A stretch of DNA of 64,000 bases from Chryseobacterium panacisoli (GCF_008274625.1 NZ_VTRU01000006.1:204356-268355), one strand, 5' to 3'; numbered from the stretch's first letter, positions 42,089 to 51,438 are shown. The notes: generated by a model from the sequence alone, not told the origin. Program-made: numbers and translations.

Positions 42089-45000
42089 ATGAAAAGGTTA
42101 GTTGGAAAATTAGCGGCAGCGATCTGCCTGATATCGTTGGGAATTTGTTCTAAAGGTAATGTCAGAGGACGTCTTCCCTCAGTTGAGCATGATATATTGA
42201 GTATTCACCATATAGACTCACTCACCAGGCCAGTGCGTGAATGGACAAAATTCTTAGTTCCTGATTGGAAAAAAGCACCTAACAGCTACATCTTTGATCC
42301 CAGCCAGAATAGTGGTGGTTTGCTGGTCCCTGTAAAGAAAGCATATGCGATGTGGGAAGGAGGCGGCTACCTGAACGGGAATGGTATTCCGGTGGGAACA
42401 GTGACCGCGGATGTGCTGTGGGAAGATACTCACGGTCTGATAAAATCTGGGGTCAATTATGCTCTCGAAATAATAGGGACAGGGCAGGATGCTAAAATCA
42501 AAGTTCCCATCAACAAAACAAAAAAAGGAAATGCCGTGGTGGTTTTCAAGGTAAATGGAGAAATCTATTGGAGCTGGCATATCTGGGTTACTGATGATCC
42601 TACAAACGGAACAACTTATCGAAGCTTCAATACCATTAAAAGGATGAAGTCAGATGGTACAACTGAAGTGATTCCGGACACAGATTGGAGATGGATGGAC
42701 AGGAATCTGGGCGCACTTACAAGCTCCATCACTGCCTCAGACTGGAACAAAAGTATAGGACTTCTTTACCAGTGGGGAAGAAAAGATCCAATTCCGCCAT
42801 TAGTCACCAGGGGAAATGATTTCTATGAAGCTTCGGGATCCATAGGAAGAGTCAGACATAGAGGAGCGAAAAATATGACCAATGCTGTAAGTATTGATGA
42901 TCTTAGAAAATTCGTTTTACTTTCTGGTGCAGAAGTTACCAATAACTTAAGACTTTCTGTAAAAAATCCATTGAGTCTTATCTATGTCAATAAAGAGGAC
43001 AATTCCGGCCAGGCTTACTACAACAATAATGTCAATCTGCCTGTCAATTGGTTTGGAAAATCTACAACCTTGCCTACTAACCGGCTTTCTGAGCTTAATC
43101 TTTGGTCCGATAATGCACAGGGAAAAATAGAAGCTGCTTACAATACTGATGACAAAGCAAAACCTTATCGGGATAAATCTCCTTATGATCCATGTCCCAA
43201 CGGATGGCGAATACCCTCTATGCTGGTAGCAAATCTTGCCTCCGGATCTTATATTGATGATATCAGAATAGACTTTTCACCTTTCGGCGTAAAAACCAAT
43301 ATGGCAAAAAATGTTTTTGAGACCAATAAATACCATATTATAAAACCTACTAATGCAGGAATTCCAGCATTTATGACAGGATTTAAGGTATATCCTAATC
43401 TTGGTTTTGATCTTTCAGCAGTTGGAGGATATAATATGGGAATCTTTCCCGGAAATGGGCAGCTTATCAGAGGAGCCCATTTGGGACAGTATAGTGATCA
43501 GCATCATATTGCATTGTGGACGGCTACTATGGCCCGGCAGTTCGATGCTTCTCCGGCTGTTACGGTTAGAGGGCTTTCTATGATTCCCGATAAGACACAG
43601 CCTGATATTCCGGATGCTAATTATCCCAATATCAAAGGGCGTTATTACTACTTTCCTATGTCAGTAATGTACACCTCAGATGCTAACGGATGCAGATGTA
43701 TAAAAGACCCTTTATATCTCGTCAATGATTATGATTTTCCTACAGAATATCTGCCTGCAGCTACAGAATATAAAGAAGGAATTGATAATCCGAATACCTA
43801 TCAGATTGTTAAAAGCGGAACCGCTGCTGTCATTGAAATTCCGGTGAGTAAAGCATTTTCAGTACAAAGTCAATTGTTGAATAATTCCGAAATATTAAAC
43901 CCTTCCAATTTTAATAATTTAAAAGGAAATGTTCTCTGGACTACGAATACCGGTCTGATCAGTAAAATTTCAGTAGTAAACCCATCCCCTTCTTCACTGC
44001 AGGGTATTATTAATTCGAAGATAGTTGTAGAAATAGTTCCTGACCAGAGTGGAAATGCTGTAGTAACCTTACATAACGGTAGTATATCATCTCCGGTATA
44101 TTGGAGCTGGCATATCTGGGTTACAGATACTCCGATACAATCTTATACCTATACCACAGAACCACCGGAAGCAGTAACAAATTACGTGAATTATGTGAAT
44201 AAAGCAGATGTGGTATTGCAGACCACTTTCATGGATCGTAATCTTGGGGCAGCACATGCTTTTCCTAATGTTGCGAATCCTCTTGCTCCCACCTCCGAAG
44301 AGCTGTTGAAGATACGAGCTTCTACAGGGCTGCATTATCAATGGGGAAGAAAAGATCCTATTCCTGTATTCCAAAATGCAGATAACAGAAGTTTCTACAA
44401 TATTTCTTTAGGAACTGCTGCTGCCAATGGCACCGTTTCCTATGCCGCACTTACTCCGGCTGATTATAACAATCTTTCCGGCAGTTATATCGTTCCTTAC
44501 AGTGTCTATGCTGCTGCATCTAATATACAGAGTACAGACAAGCCGGTAGATAAGATTTCCAAGATACTGTCTTATTCCGTTAAAAACCCTTTGGTATATA
44601 TGATTCCAAGTACGTTTGCTCCATATAACAGTGCAACACCCAACTATACCAACGGAACTGACTGGCTGGCAACAGAACCTAATCTGGCTCCTGACAGATG
44701 GGGAAGAGGAGGAGAGAAATCTCCCTTCGATCCTTGCCCGGAAGGCTGGCGAATTCCCGATCTGATGAATGTTGCTTTGGTTTCAGGCAGCGATTTCGGG
44801 CAGACTCCCTGGTACAAAAAAGATAAAAATATAGCCACGTCATATAGTATTGCTACTGATTATTTAGGAACCCGAGTGAGAAACTCTGCCAATGCCACCG
44901 TAGGATATATCTTTAATAATCCTGCATATCCTTTAGGAAACTACCCTGATTCCGGGTCAAGAGGTTTCAGAAGCGTGGTTGCCAATCAGACAGCACAGGG

Positions 45001-45502
45001 AACCTTTAATGTTCTCAATTTTCAATATCCTGCTGTGTGGACGGCGGCTTTAAATTCAAATTATTTGGGAAGATCGGTTAATGTGCTTTTTGATGCTGCC
45101 TCTACTACCAATAGGATAATGGTTTTTCATGATAATAATGATCCCTATTTTGGTGCCGGATGCCGATGCGTGAAAATAGAATATGATGCGAACGGTAATG
45201 AAGAAGGACCTGCTTCCAGAACCACAGTACCCCCTAGTGGCTCAACATTAAGTACAGCTAATGCAGAATTTAAATTGGCGGATAATAAGATTTCATTATA
45301 TCCAAGTCCGGTTTCTAATGTTCTCTACATTAAGGCTACAGAAAATAAAGAATATCATTACCAGATTTTTAATGCCTTGGGCCAGCTTGTGAAGTCTGGG
45401 CAGTTTATAAATAATCAAACAGACCTGTCTTCCTTGAATGCAGGTGTGTATTTGATAAGAATAAATAATTCGGAAGCAGTGGTCAAAATTATAAAGCGAT
45501 AA
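42089..45502 (+). CDS. Large secreted protein with duplicated FISUMP-like units and type IX sorting tail
   Basis: 1137 residues; signal peptide 1-20. Two tandem units of about 500 residues repeat the same series of motifs: YWSWHIWVTD, MDRNLGA, YQWGRKDPIP, DPCPxGWRIP and a terminal CRCIK or CRCVK. This is the FISUMP/fibrobacter-type paralogous pattern seen in Bacteroidota surface proteins, and the Cys pairs probably form disulfides. The last 75 residues (ISLYPSPVSNVLYI to VVKIIKR) are a type A type IX secretion signal, so the protein reaches the cell surface. A 26-base exact match between the units (42566-42591 and 44099-44124) shows the duplication is partly conserved in DNA. The function is unknown; an adhesin or carbohydrate-binding role is possible. 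Confidence 0.85.
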   Translation: MKRLVGKLAAAICLISLGICSKGNVRGRLPSVEHDILSIHHIDSLTRPVREWTKFLVPDWKKAPNSYIFDPSQNSGGLLVPVKKAYAMWEGGGYLNGNGIPVGTVTADVLWEDTHGLIKSGVNYALEIIGTGQDAKIKVPINKTKKGNAVVVFKVNGEIYWSWHIWVTDDPTNGTTYRSFNTIKRMKSDGTTEVIPDTDWRWMDRNLGALTSSITASDWNKSIGLLYQWGRKDPIPPLVTRGNDFYEASGSIGRVRHRGAKNMTNAVSIDDLRKFVLLSGAEVTNNLRLSVKNPLSLIYVNKEDNSGQAYYNNNVNLPVNWFGKSTTLPTNRLSELNLWSDNAQGKIEAAYNTDDKAKPYRDKSPYDPCPNGWRIPSMLVANLASGSYIDDIRIDFSPFGVKTNMAKNVFETNKYHIIKPTNAGIPAFMTGFKVYPNLGFDLSAVGGYNMGIFPGNGQLIRGAHLGQYSDQHHIALWTATMARQFDASPAVTVRGLSMIPDKTQPDIPDANYPNIKGRYYYFPMSVMYTSDANGCRCIKDPLYLVNDYDFPTEYLPAATEYKEGIDNPNTYQIVKSGTAAVIEIPVSKAFSVQSQLLNNSEILNPSNFNNLKGNVLWTTNTGLISKISVVNPSPSSLQGIINSKIVVEIVPDQSGNAVVTLHNGSISSPVYWSWHIWVTDTPIQSYTYTTEPPEAVTNYVNYVNKADVVLQTTFMDRNLGAAHAFPNVANPLAPTSEELLKIRASTGLHYQWGRKDPIPVFQNADNRSFYNISLGTAAANGTVSYAALTPADYNNLSGSYIVPYSVYAAASNIQSTDKPVDKISKILSYSVKNPLVYMIPSTFAPYNSATPNYTNGTDWLATEPNLAPDRWGRGGEKSPFDPCPEGWRIPDLMNVALVSGSDFGQTPWYKKDKNIATSYSIATDYLGTRVRNSANATVGYIFNNPAYPLGNYPDSGSRGFRSVVANQTAQGTFNVLNFQYPAVWTAALNSNYLGRSVNVLFDAASTTNRIMVFHDNNDPYFGAGCRCVKIEYDANGNEEGPASRTTVPPSGSTLSTANAEFKLADNKISLYPSPVSNVLYIKATENKEYHYQIFNALGQLVKSGQFINNQTDLSSLNAGVYLIRINNSEAVVKIIKR

Positions 45503-45521
45503 ATTCCCGGAAAGAGGATTT

Positions 45522-45555
45522 AAAAAGCAGGATGAGATCTCTTGTTCTGCTTTTT
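45522..45555 (+). terminator. Rho-independent terminator of the FISUMP-like gene
   Basis: AAAAAGCAG (45522-45530) pairs with CTGCTTTTT (45547-45555) around a 16-base loop, 20 bases after the stop. The closing A/T run forms the U-tract. Confidence 0.75.
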
Positions 45556-45751
45556 GCATATAAGCATATCTTTTACATCTATGATGGTTGATGAAAAATT
45601 CTATATCATGAATGTTGATAACTATATAACACTCTAAAACCTACACTACAAAGGCTTTGAATCTTTAAAAAATGGGCACTGAAAAGGGGTGCAAACCATC
45701 TTGATTGTTAAATTAAACCCGGTTTACAAAAAGTATATAATAAAAAAGCTT

Positions 45752-45759
45752 TACTTTTG
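45752..45759 (+). promoter_or_regulatory. -7 element of topA, containing a false TTG start
   Basis: TACTTTTG matches TAnnTTTG and ends 18 bases before the ATG at 45778. Its last three bases are the TTG that opens a longer in-frame reading. That TTG is promoter sequence, so it cannot be the translation start. Confidence 0.65.
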
Positions 45760-45777
45760 CAAAAATTTTTAGTTAGA

Positions 45778-48354
45778 ATGTCGAAAAATTTAGTAATCGT
45801 AGAGTCCCCGGCAAAAGCAAAAACTATTCAAAAATATTTAGGAAAGGATTTTGAAGTGAAATCCAGTTTCGGGCATATCCGGGACCTTCCTAAAAAAGGG
45901 ATGGGGATAGACCTTACTACATTCAGTCCTGATTACGAAGTTTCCGCAGACAAGAAGAAATTGGTAACCGAATTAAAGGCTGCAGTAAAGAAAGCAGATA
46001 TGGTATGGCTCGCTTCCGATGAGGACCGCGAAGGAGAAGCTATTGCATGGCATCTGGCGGATGAGCTGAAATTGAAGCCCGAAAACAGAAAAAGAATTGT
46101 TTTCCATGAGATTACCAAAAACGCCATTCTAAAAGCAATCGACAATCCGAGAGATATAGATCAGAATTTAGTAAACGCCCAGCAGGCAAGAAGAGTGCTG
46201 GACAGAATTGTAGGTTTTGAAATGTCACCCGTTTTATGGAAAAAAGTGAAACCGGGATTATCTGCAGGAAGAGTACAATCTGTAGCAGTACGATTAATCG
46301 TTGAAAGAGAAAAAGAAATCCGTGAGTTTACACCAAAAGCGAGTTTTAAACTTGACGGAATCTTTCTAAATAAAACAGAGCAGGAAATAGCTGCCAAACT
46401 GAAAAAAGACTTCGAAAAAGAAGTAGATGCAGAAAAATTCCTTGAGCAGGCAAAAACTACAGAATTTAAAGTTCTGAATGTTGAAACCAAGCCGGGTACA
46501 CGTTCCGCTTCAGCTCCATTTACAACTTCCACATTGCAACAGGAGGCTTCCTCAAGACTTGGATATAATGTAACCAATACTATGCGTCTGGCACAAAGGC
46601 TGTATGAAGAAGGGTACATTACCTATATGAGAACAGACTCCGTAAACCTTTCTCAGGAAGCGATTGAAGGAGCAAAAAAACAAATTACATCAGAATACGG
46701 AGCAGAATATTCTTCTCCAAGAAATTATACTACAAAATCTGCTTCTGCACAGGAGGCTCACGAAGCAATCCGTCCTACGGATTTTGGAGTGAAAAGCATA
46801 GGAGATGTGCAGCTGAATAAGCTATACCAACTCATATACAGAAGGACACTGGCTTCTCAGATGGCCAATGCCAAAATTGAAAAGACTGTGATCGAAATAG
46901 GGAACGTATCATTACCCCATCATTTTGAAGCACAGGGAGAAGTAATTATATTCGACGGTTTCCTGAAAGCTTACGGTATTGTGAAGACAGAAGATGAAGA
47001 TGAGGAGAACAACGATAAATTACTTCCAAAAGTAAGTGTAGGAGAGGTGTTGAACTATAAAACAATTACCGCTACTGAAAAATTCACAAGACCAAGTGCA
47101 AGATATACTGAAGCCGGTTTGGTGAGAAAGCTTGAAGAATTAGGGATTGGAAGACCATCTACCTATGCTCCGACGATTCAGACGATTCAGAACAGAGAAT
47201 ATGTGGATAAGAGAGAAATTGAGCCGCATACACGCGAAGTGATCAAGATGTCTTTAGCAAAAGATAAGATCAAAAAAGTAGTTCTTGAAGAGAAATTCGG
47301 AGGTGATAAAAATAAATTCATTCCTACAGATATAGGTGAAGTGGTAAATGATTTCCTGACAGATAACTTCAGAGAAATCCTTGACTACGGTTTCACAGCA
47401 AGAGTAGAAGAAAGCTTTGACGAAATTGCAAGCGGAGACCAGAAATGGAAGGAAATGATGACGAATTTCTACTCAAAATTCCACCCGAGAATCGAAGACG
47501 TAGAAGAAAACGCAGACCGTGCAACCGGAGACAGGCTGTTAGGAGTAGATCCGAAGACTGGTAAAAATGTTCATGCAAGAATCGGAAGATTTGGAGCAAT
47601 GATCCAGATTGGAGAAACTGATGATGAAGAGAAACCGATTTTTGCTTCATTAATGACAGGTCAGAATATTGCAACCATTACTTTTGAAGAAGCACTGGAA
47701 TTATTCAAACTACCTTTCGATTTAAGTGAAGTTGACGGACAGCCGGTTTCTGTAGGGGTTGGTAGATTTGGACCTTATGTGAAATGGGGAGAAACTTATA
47801 TCAGCATTCCGAAGGGAGAAGATCCTCTTTCTGTAGATCAGAAACGTGCAGAAGAAATCATCAATGAAAAGAAAATTGCTGATGCTCCTATTGCAACTTA
47901 TAAAGGTGAGCCAGTAACGAAAGGAACAGGACGTTTCGGACCATTTATCAAATACAAAGCTATTTTCGTAAATGTTCCAAAAAAATATGACTTTGAAAAT
48001 CTTTCTCAAAGCGATATCAATGAGTTAATTGATGCTAAGCTTGAAAAAGAAGCCAACCGATATATCCAGCAGTGGGAAAAAGAAAAAATTTCCATTGAAA
48101 ACGGAAGATGGGGACCTTTCATCAAATTCGGAAAAGCAATGTTTAAAATTCCGAAGAAAGCAGACGATACAAAATATGAAGCAGATGAGTTAAAAGGGCT
48201 TTCTTTAGATGAGGTTAAAAAATGGATTACAGACCAGGATCCTAAAGCTTTTGCAGAAAAGAAAAAACCTGCAGCTAAGAAAGCATCTACAACTAAAAAG
48301 GCTACTACAACAGCGAAAAAGCCTGCAGCTAAAAAACCAGTAGCTAAAAAATAA
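45778..48354 (+). CDS. topA: DNA topoisomerase I
   Basis: 858 residues from the ATG at 45778. Toprim domain: VIVESPAKAKTIQKYLG (5-21) and SDEDREGEAIAWHL. The catalytic Tyr is residue 283 in GYITYMRTDS. The C-terminal part has no zinc fingers but shows repeats of the GRFGPYVKWG/GRWGPFIKFG type (three or more, about 595-800). It ends in a Lys/Ala-rich tail (KKPAAKK units, about 820-858) that resembles histone H1-like or mycobacterial topoisomerase tails and probably binds DNA. It relaxes negative supercoils in the cytoplasm. A terminator follows directly. Confidence 0.96.
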   Translation: MSKNLVIVESPAKAKTIQKYLGKDFEVKSSFGHIRDLPKKGMGIDLTTFSPDYEVSADKKKLVTELKAAVKKADMVWLASDEDREGEAIAWHLADELKLKPENRKRIVFHEITKNAILKAIDNPRDIDQNLVNAQQARRVLDRIVGFEMSPVLWKKVKPGLSAGRVQSVAVRLIVEREKEIREFTPKASFKLDGIFLNKTEQEIAAKLKKDFEKEVDAEKFLEQAKTTEFKVLNVETKPGTRSASAPFTTSTLQQEASSRLGYNVTNTMRLAQRLYEEGYITYMRTDSVNLSQEAIEGAKKQITSEYGAEYSSPRNYTTKSASAQEAHEAIRPTDFGVKSIGDVQLNKLYQLIYRRTLASQMANAKIEKTVIEIGNVSLPHHFEAQGEVIIFDGFLKAYGIVKTEDEDEENNDKLLPKVSVGEVLNYKTITATEKFTRPSARYTEAGLVRKLEELGIGRPSTYAPTIQTIQNREYVDKREIEPHTREVIKMSLAKDKIKKVVLEEKFGGDKNKFIPTDIGEVVNDFLTDNFREILDYGFTARVEESFDEIASGDQKWKEMMTNFYSKFHPRIEDVEENADRATGDRLLGVDPKTGKNVHARIGRFGAMIQIGETDDEEKPIFASLMTGQNIATITFEEALELFKLPFDLSEVDGQPVSVGVGRFGPYVKWGETYISIPKGEDPLSVDQKRAEEIINEKKIADAPIATYKGEPVTKGTGRFGPFIKYKAIFVNVPKKYDFENLSQSDINELIDAKLEKEANRYIQQWEKEKISIENGRWGPFIKFGKAMFKIPKKADDTKYEADELKGLSLDEVKKWITDQDPKAFAEKKKPAAKKASTTKKATTTAKKPAAKKPVAKK

Positions 48355-48374
48355 ATAAATTTTAATAAAATAGG

Positions 48375-48404
48375 AAAGCACAGATTTTGGTCTGTGCTTT
48401 TTTG
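48375..48404 (+). terminator. Rho-independent terminator of topA
   Basis: A perfect 10-bp stem (AAAGCACAGA/TCTGTGCTTT, loop TTTTGG) is followed by a T-rich run. Confidence 0.9.
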
Positions 48405-48493
48405 CTTTTATAAAGTTTGCTGCCAAGTGATGATATAGGTTCTATGGATTGTGCTTTTCATTGGTAATCAAATAAAACTACACATAATAACAG

Positions 48494-48638
48494 TTGATAA
48501 ATTTCCCAATATTGGGATTTAACATTTGCGGATGACGATGATTACTTAGCTCTAAGTATAAATACGCAAATAAAAAATTCAGTACTAAGACTATGATATT
48601 CAGTGTTTTAATTCAATAGTTTTACATCGTAATATTAC
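48494..48638 (+). promoter_or_regulatory. Palindrome-rich upstream region of the six-cysteine protein gene
   Basis: Within the 366-base gap 48355-48720 there are three perfect inverted repeats: TCCCAATATTGGGA (48504-48517), ACTTAG-CT-CTAAGT (48544-48557) and GTAATATTAC (48629-48638). A TTG at 48494 and an imperfect -7 (AACATTTG, 48521-48528) flank the first palindrome, so it would lie in the spacer of a promoter, the place of an operator. The start codon is about 190 bases further, implying a long leader. No gene is seen in the gap. Confidence 0.5.
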
Positions 48639-48720
48639 AGACGGTGGAGCTCAGAAACCACTTTAAAAACGAGGCGGATTCTGAAAAGCCATACGAGTAA
48701 GAAAACAAAACTATAAAATC

Positions 48721-49095
48721 ATGTCAGAATTTAATTTTAGTAAAGAAGCTATCTCGCACGCATTAGAAGCGGCAAAAAGATCACACGAAGACAGTCAGGC
48801 AAATCGTCGTTCATCAGATGCAGACGCAGACTTAAGCCTTGCCAACGCCAGCGCAGGTTATCTTCTTGTTACAGCAGAGTGTATATCAATTACTGTTGAG
48901 AACAACAAAGTTTGTATCAACTTACCATTAGGTTTTGGGAAGTACTGTTTCAGTATACCATTAAGTATTCCTAATGGAACAGCTGGCCAGGCTTGTTTGT
49001 CTATATGTACTACATGGGGAATTCCAACAGGAATCAGAGTTACTATTATCATCGGTGGAATAACGATTATCAGTCAGTCATTCGGAAAATGCTAA
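48721..49095 (+). CDS. Unrecognised small protein with polar leader and six-cysteine, Ile/Gly-rich C-terminal part
   Basis: 124 residues; I do not recognise the family. Residues 1-45 are polar and helical (SKEAISHALEAAKRSHEDSQ, then RRSSDADADLS), with no signal peptide. Residues 46-124 are strongly beta-prone, rich in Ile, Gly and Thr, with six Cys (in AECIS, KVCIN, KYCFS, QACLS, SICTT and the final GKC). This two-part plan resembles leader-core precursors of ribosomal peptides, but no maturation enzyme or transporter is adjacent. A cytoplasmic metal- or redox-responsive protein is an equal possibility. It is monocistronic, with a complex upstream region and a strong terminator, both features of a well-controlled and well-expressed gene. 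Confidence 0.7.
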   Translation: MSEFNFSKEAISHALEAAKRSHEDSQANRRSSDADADLSLANASAGYLLVTAECISITVENNKVCINLPLGFGKYCFSIPLSIPNGTAGQACLSICTTWGIPTGIRVTIIIGGITIISQSFGKC

Positions 49096-49125
49096 TCAGT
49101 TAACATACGAATCACAATAAGAAAG

Positions 49126-49160
49126 TCCGCCTCATGCAGTGTATGAGGCGGATTTGTTTT
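49126..49160 (+). terminator. Strong terminator of the six-cysteine protein gene
   Basis: A perfect 10-bp stem (TCCGCCTCAT/ATGAGGCGGA, loop GCAGTGT) is followed by TTTGTTTTTTG. The ten bases GAGGCGGATT of its right arm also occur in the gene's own leader at 48671-48680. Confidence 0.9.
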
Positions 49161-49312
49161 TTGATATTTTAAAATATAAAATTTGAAGTGAAGCCTGTAG
49201 AAAATTGAAAATCTTGTCGAAATTTAAAACTTTGATAAGGTTGGTGAACAGATGGTAATGGCTTTTTTTATGAACAAAAAGAACATGTCCTGCTCAGTTC
49301 CCATGTTTTTTG

Positions 49313-49320
49313 TATGTTTG
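49313..49320 (+). promoter_or_regulatory. Candidate -7 element of the ureohydrolase-like gene
   Basis: TATGTTTG matches TAnnTTTG, 42 bases before the ATG at 49363. Confidence 0.45.
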
Positions 49321-49362
49321 TTATATCAAGCAATTAATCAATTATTACATTCAAATTAAAAT

Positions 49363-50433
49363 ATGGATTTCGAAGACTTTATCATTTCACCAAGAAATTT
49401 CAAAACAGAAAGCTGGCAGATAGGAAATCGGATTACAAAAGATATCAAAGAAGACAGTATTGTTCTTTTGTTTGTATCTGATTACAGAGGTGTGGGCGGA
49501 GATGCAGAAGTACAGGATTTTACCGCAGTGAGGAACGAGTTTTATAAACTTTCTCAGATGGATTTTGAAATTCCCATTGTAGATCTCGGGGATCTGGTGT
49601 CTGGAAAATCTGTTCAGGATACCCATTATATTTTGCAGGAAGTGCTGTCGGCATGTCATTACAAAAGAGCAATTCCGGTGATTGTAGGTGGATCCAATGA
49701 CTTTGCTTTCTCACTATTTTCTGCTTTGAATTTTCATCAGAAAAATATCAATTATACCCAGATCAGTAATATTATTTCCCTTCAACAGGGTGAAACAATC
49801 AATGAACATACTTTCTTGGGTAAAATTTTCGGAGCCAAGAATTTTTCCATTAAAAATTACCACCATTTAGGATACCAGAAGCATTTGAATGAGATGGATT
49901 CTGTGAGATTGATCAAAGAAGTAGAGTTTGACATCATCCGTCTTGCTGAAATGATGAATTCTACAGAAAAAACAGAGCCTTTTTTCAGAAAAGCAGACCT
50001 GGTGACCGTAAATTGTGATGCTGTGGAAAGCTTCAGCGAACCTTTCTCTATGAACCCACAGGTAAATGGACTCAACAGAAGAGAGATTTGTGCCTACATG
50101 AAAGAAATCGGATTGAGTGAAAATTTGAAGTCTGTAGGGATTTTTAATTATAATATTTATTCGGAAAACCAGCTGAACCACCAGCTTTTGGCACAAATGT
50201 TATGGTATCTGATTGAAGGAATCAATATACAGCATTCCCATCCGAAAGAAAGACATTATGAACTGTTCTATGTTTTGATAGATGACAGACAATATGCATT
50301 CAAGCGTGATACTTTCAGTAATTTGTGGTATTTTGGCGATGATGAAAATATAGAGAACTGCATTCCGTGTTCCAGGAAAGATTTTGATGAAGCTAAAAAA
50401 GGCTGGCTGAATGCAAGACTGACGAAAATTTAA
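49363..50433 (+). CDS. Ureohydrolase-fold protein (arginase/formiminoglutamase family) without metal ligands
   Basis: 356 residues. The fold is recognised from the order of segments (VVDLGDLVSG, AIPVIVGGSNDFAFSLF, LVTVNCDAVESFSEPF). The manganese ligands are largely missing: GGSN instead of GGxH, no DxHxD after the next strand (IISLQQGET), and NCDAVESFSEP instead of SxDxDxxDP. It is unlikely to hydrolyse guanidino substrates. Such degenerate members are conserved in Flavobacteriia next to topA, in my recollection, so the protein is probably a non-catalytic relative with a conserved job. The GT2 gene follows after 3 bases. Confidence 0.75.
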   Translation: MDFEDFIISPRNFKTESWQIGNRITKDIKEDSIVLLFVSDYRGVGGDAEVQDFTAVRNEFYKLSQMDFEIPIVDLGDLVSGKSVQDTHYILQEVLSACHYKRAIPVIVGGSNDFAFSLFSALNFHQKNINYTQISNIISLQQGETINEHTFLGKIFGAKNFSIKNYHHLGYQKHLNEMDSVRLIKEVEFDIIRLAEMMNSTEKTEPFFRKADLVTVNCDAVESFSEPFSMNPQVNGLNRREICAYMKEIGLSENLKSVGIFNYNIYSENQLNHQLLAQMLWYLIEGINIQHSHPKERHYELFYVLIDDRQYAFKRDTFSNLWYFGDDENIENCIPCSRKDFDEAKKGWLNARLTKI

Positions 50434-50436
50434 TGT

Positions 50437-51438
50437 ATGGCAAATGTTCCCCCAAAAGTATCCATTATTGTTCCTGTGTATAATGTCGAAAATTATCTGA
50501 CAAAATGCCTTGATTCTTTGGTGAACCAAAGTCTCTCCAATATTGAGATTCTTGTAGTGAATGATGGAAGTAAAGATAATTCCGGAAAAATTATTGAAGA
50601 ATATGCACAAAGGTATCCGGAAAAAATAAAGGCTTTTACCAAAGAAAACGGAGGTTTAAGTGATGCCCGTAATTTTGGGCTAGACAGAGCTGCAGGAGAT
50701 TATATAGGTTTTGTAGACAGTGATGATTATGTTTCCGAAACAATGTTTGAAGAAATGTTTCTTTTAGGAGAAAAGCATCAGGCGAAAATGGTGATCTGTA
50801 ATATTCAGAAAGTTGATGAAGGAGGAAAGGTTACCCAAAAACTGACTCAGCTTCCTAATATGGCAGAGAAAATTGCCCTTGGAAATAATTTTTCAGTGTT
50901 TTCGGATATCAGTTATTTTGCCTGCAATAAGCTGTTCAGAAAAGAACTTTTTAATCAAAGAAGATTTAAAAAAGGAGTCCATTTTGAAGATATTCAGCTG
51001 ATTCCACAGCTTTTGCTGGAATGTGATACTATTGCTCAGACTCAGAATTTCCATTATCAGTATCTTGAACGTACCGATTCTATTACGAAAACGCATACGG
51101 AAAAAGGAATTGATATGCTGAAAGCAGTGGCCGATGTAGAAAATGTATTCCATGAATCTCAATATTCTCACAAAAAGGAGGAATTAAAAAACTTTCAGAT
51201 TTTTGAAGGAGTCTACTCATTTCTGGCTTATCTGGCCTTTGTGAAAAAAGAAGAAATATTTTATAGTATGTCTGAGCAATTGGTCCTTTTTATGAAGGAA
51301 AGACAAATAAAAATTCAAGATATATTGAAGTATAGTCGTTTTGGTAAGAATTATCTTTTATCTTTGCCCTTGAAGAAAAAAATTTTTTATCTGTTATTTT
51401 TTGGAGGACAGAAAAGATTGATAAGAAAGTTAATTTAA
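50437..51438 (+). CDS. GT2 glycosyltransferase
   Basis: 333 residues. The GT-A fold starts with VSIIVPVYNVENYLTKCLDSL (8-28), then VVNDGSKDNSG and the metal-binding GFVDSDDYVSE near residues 90-100. The C-terminal part is helical and probably membrane-associated. It adds a sugar to a lipid-linked intermediate in surface polysaccharide synthesis; the sugar is unknown. It starts 3 bases after the previous stop, and the phosphoglycosyltransferase gene follows after 114 bases. Confidence 0.88.
   Translation: MANVPPKVSIIVPVYNVENYLTKCLDSLVNQSLSNIEILVVNDGSKDNSGKIIEEYAQRYPEKIKAFTKENGGLSDARNFGLDRAAGDYIGFVDSDDYVSETMFEEMFLLGEKHQAKMVICNIQKVDEGGKVTQKLTQLPNMAEKIALGNNFSVFSDISYFACNKLFRKELFNQRRFKKGVHFEDIQLIPQLLLECDTIAQTQNFHYQYLERTDSITKTHTEKGIDMLKAVADVENVFHESQYSHKKEELKNFQIFEGVYSFLAYLAFVKKEEIFYSMSEQLVLFMKERQIKIQDILKYSRFGKNYLLSLPLKKKIFYLLFFGGQKRLIRKLI

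Noticed and set aside
45757..45777. TTG start giving topA seven more residues
   Set aside because: The TTG is the end of the -7 promoter element TACTTTTG; the ATG at 45778 fits known TopA N termini.
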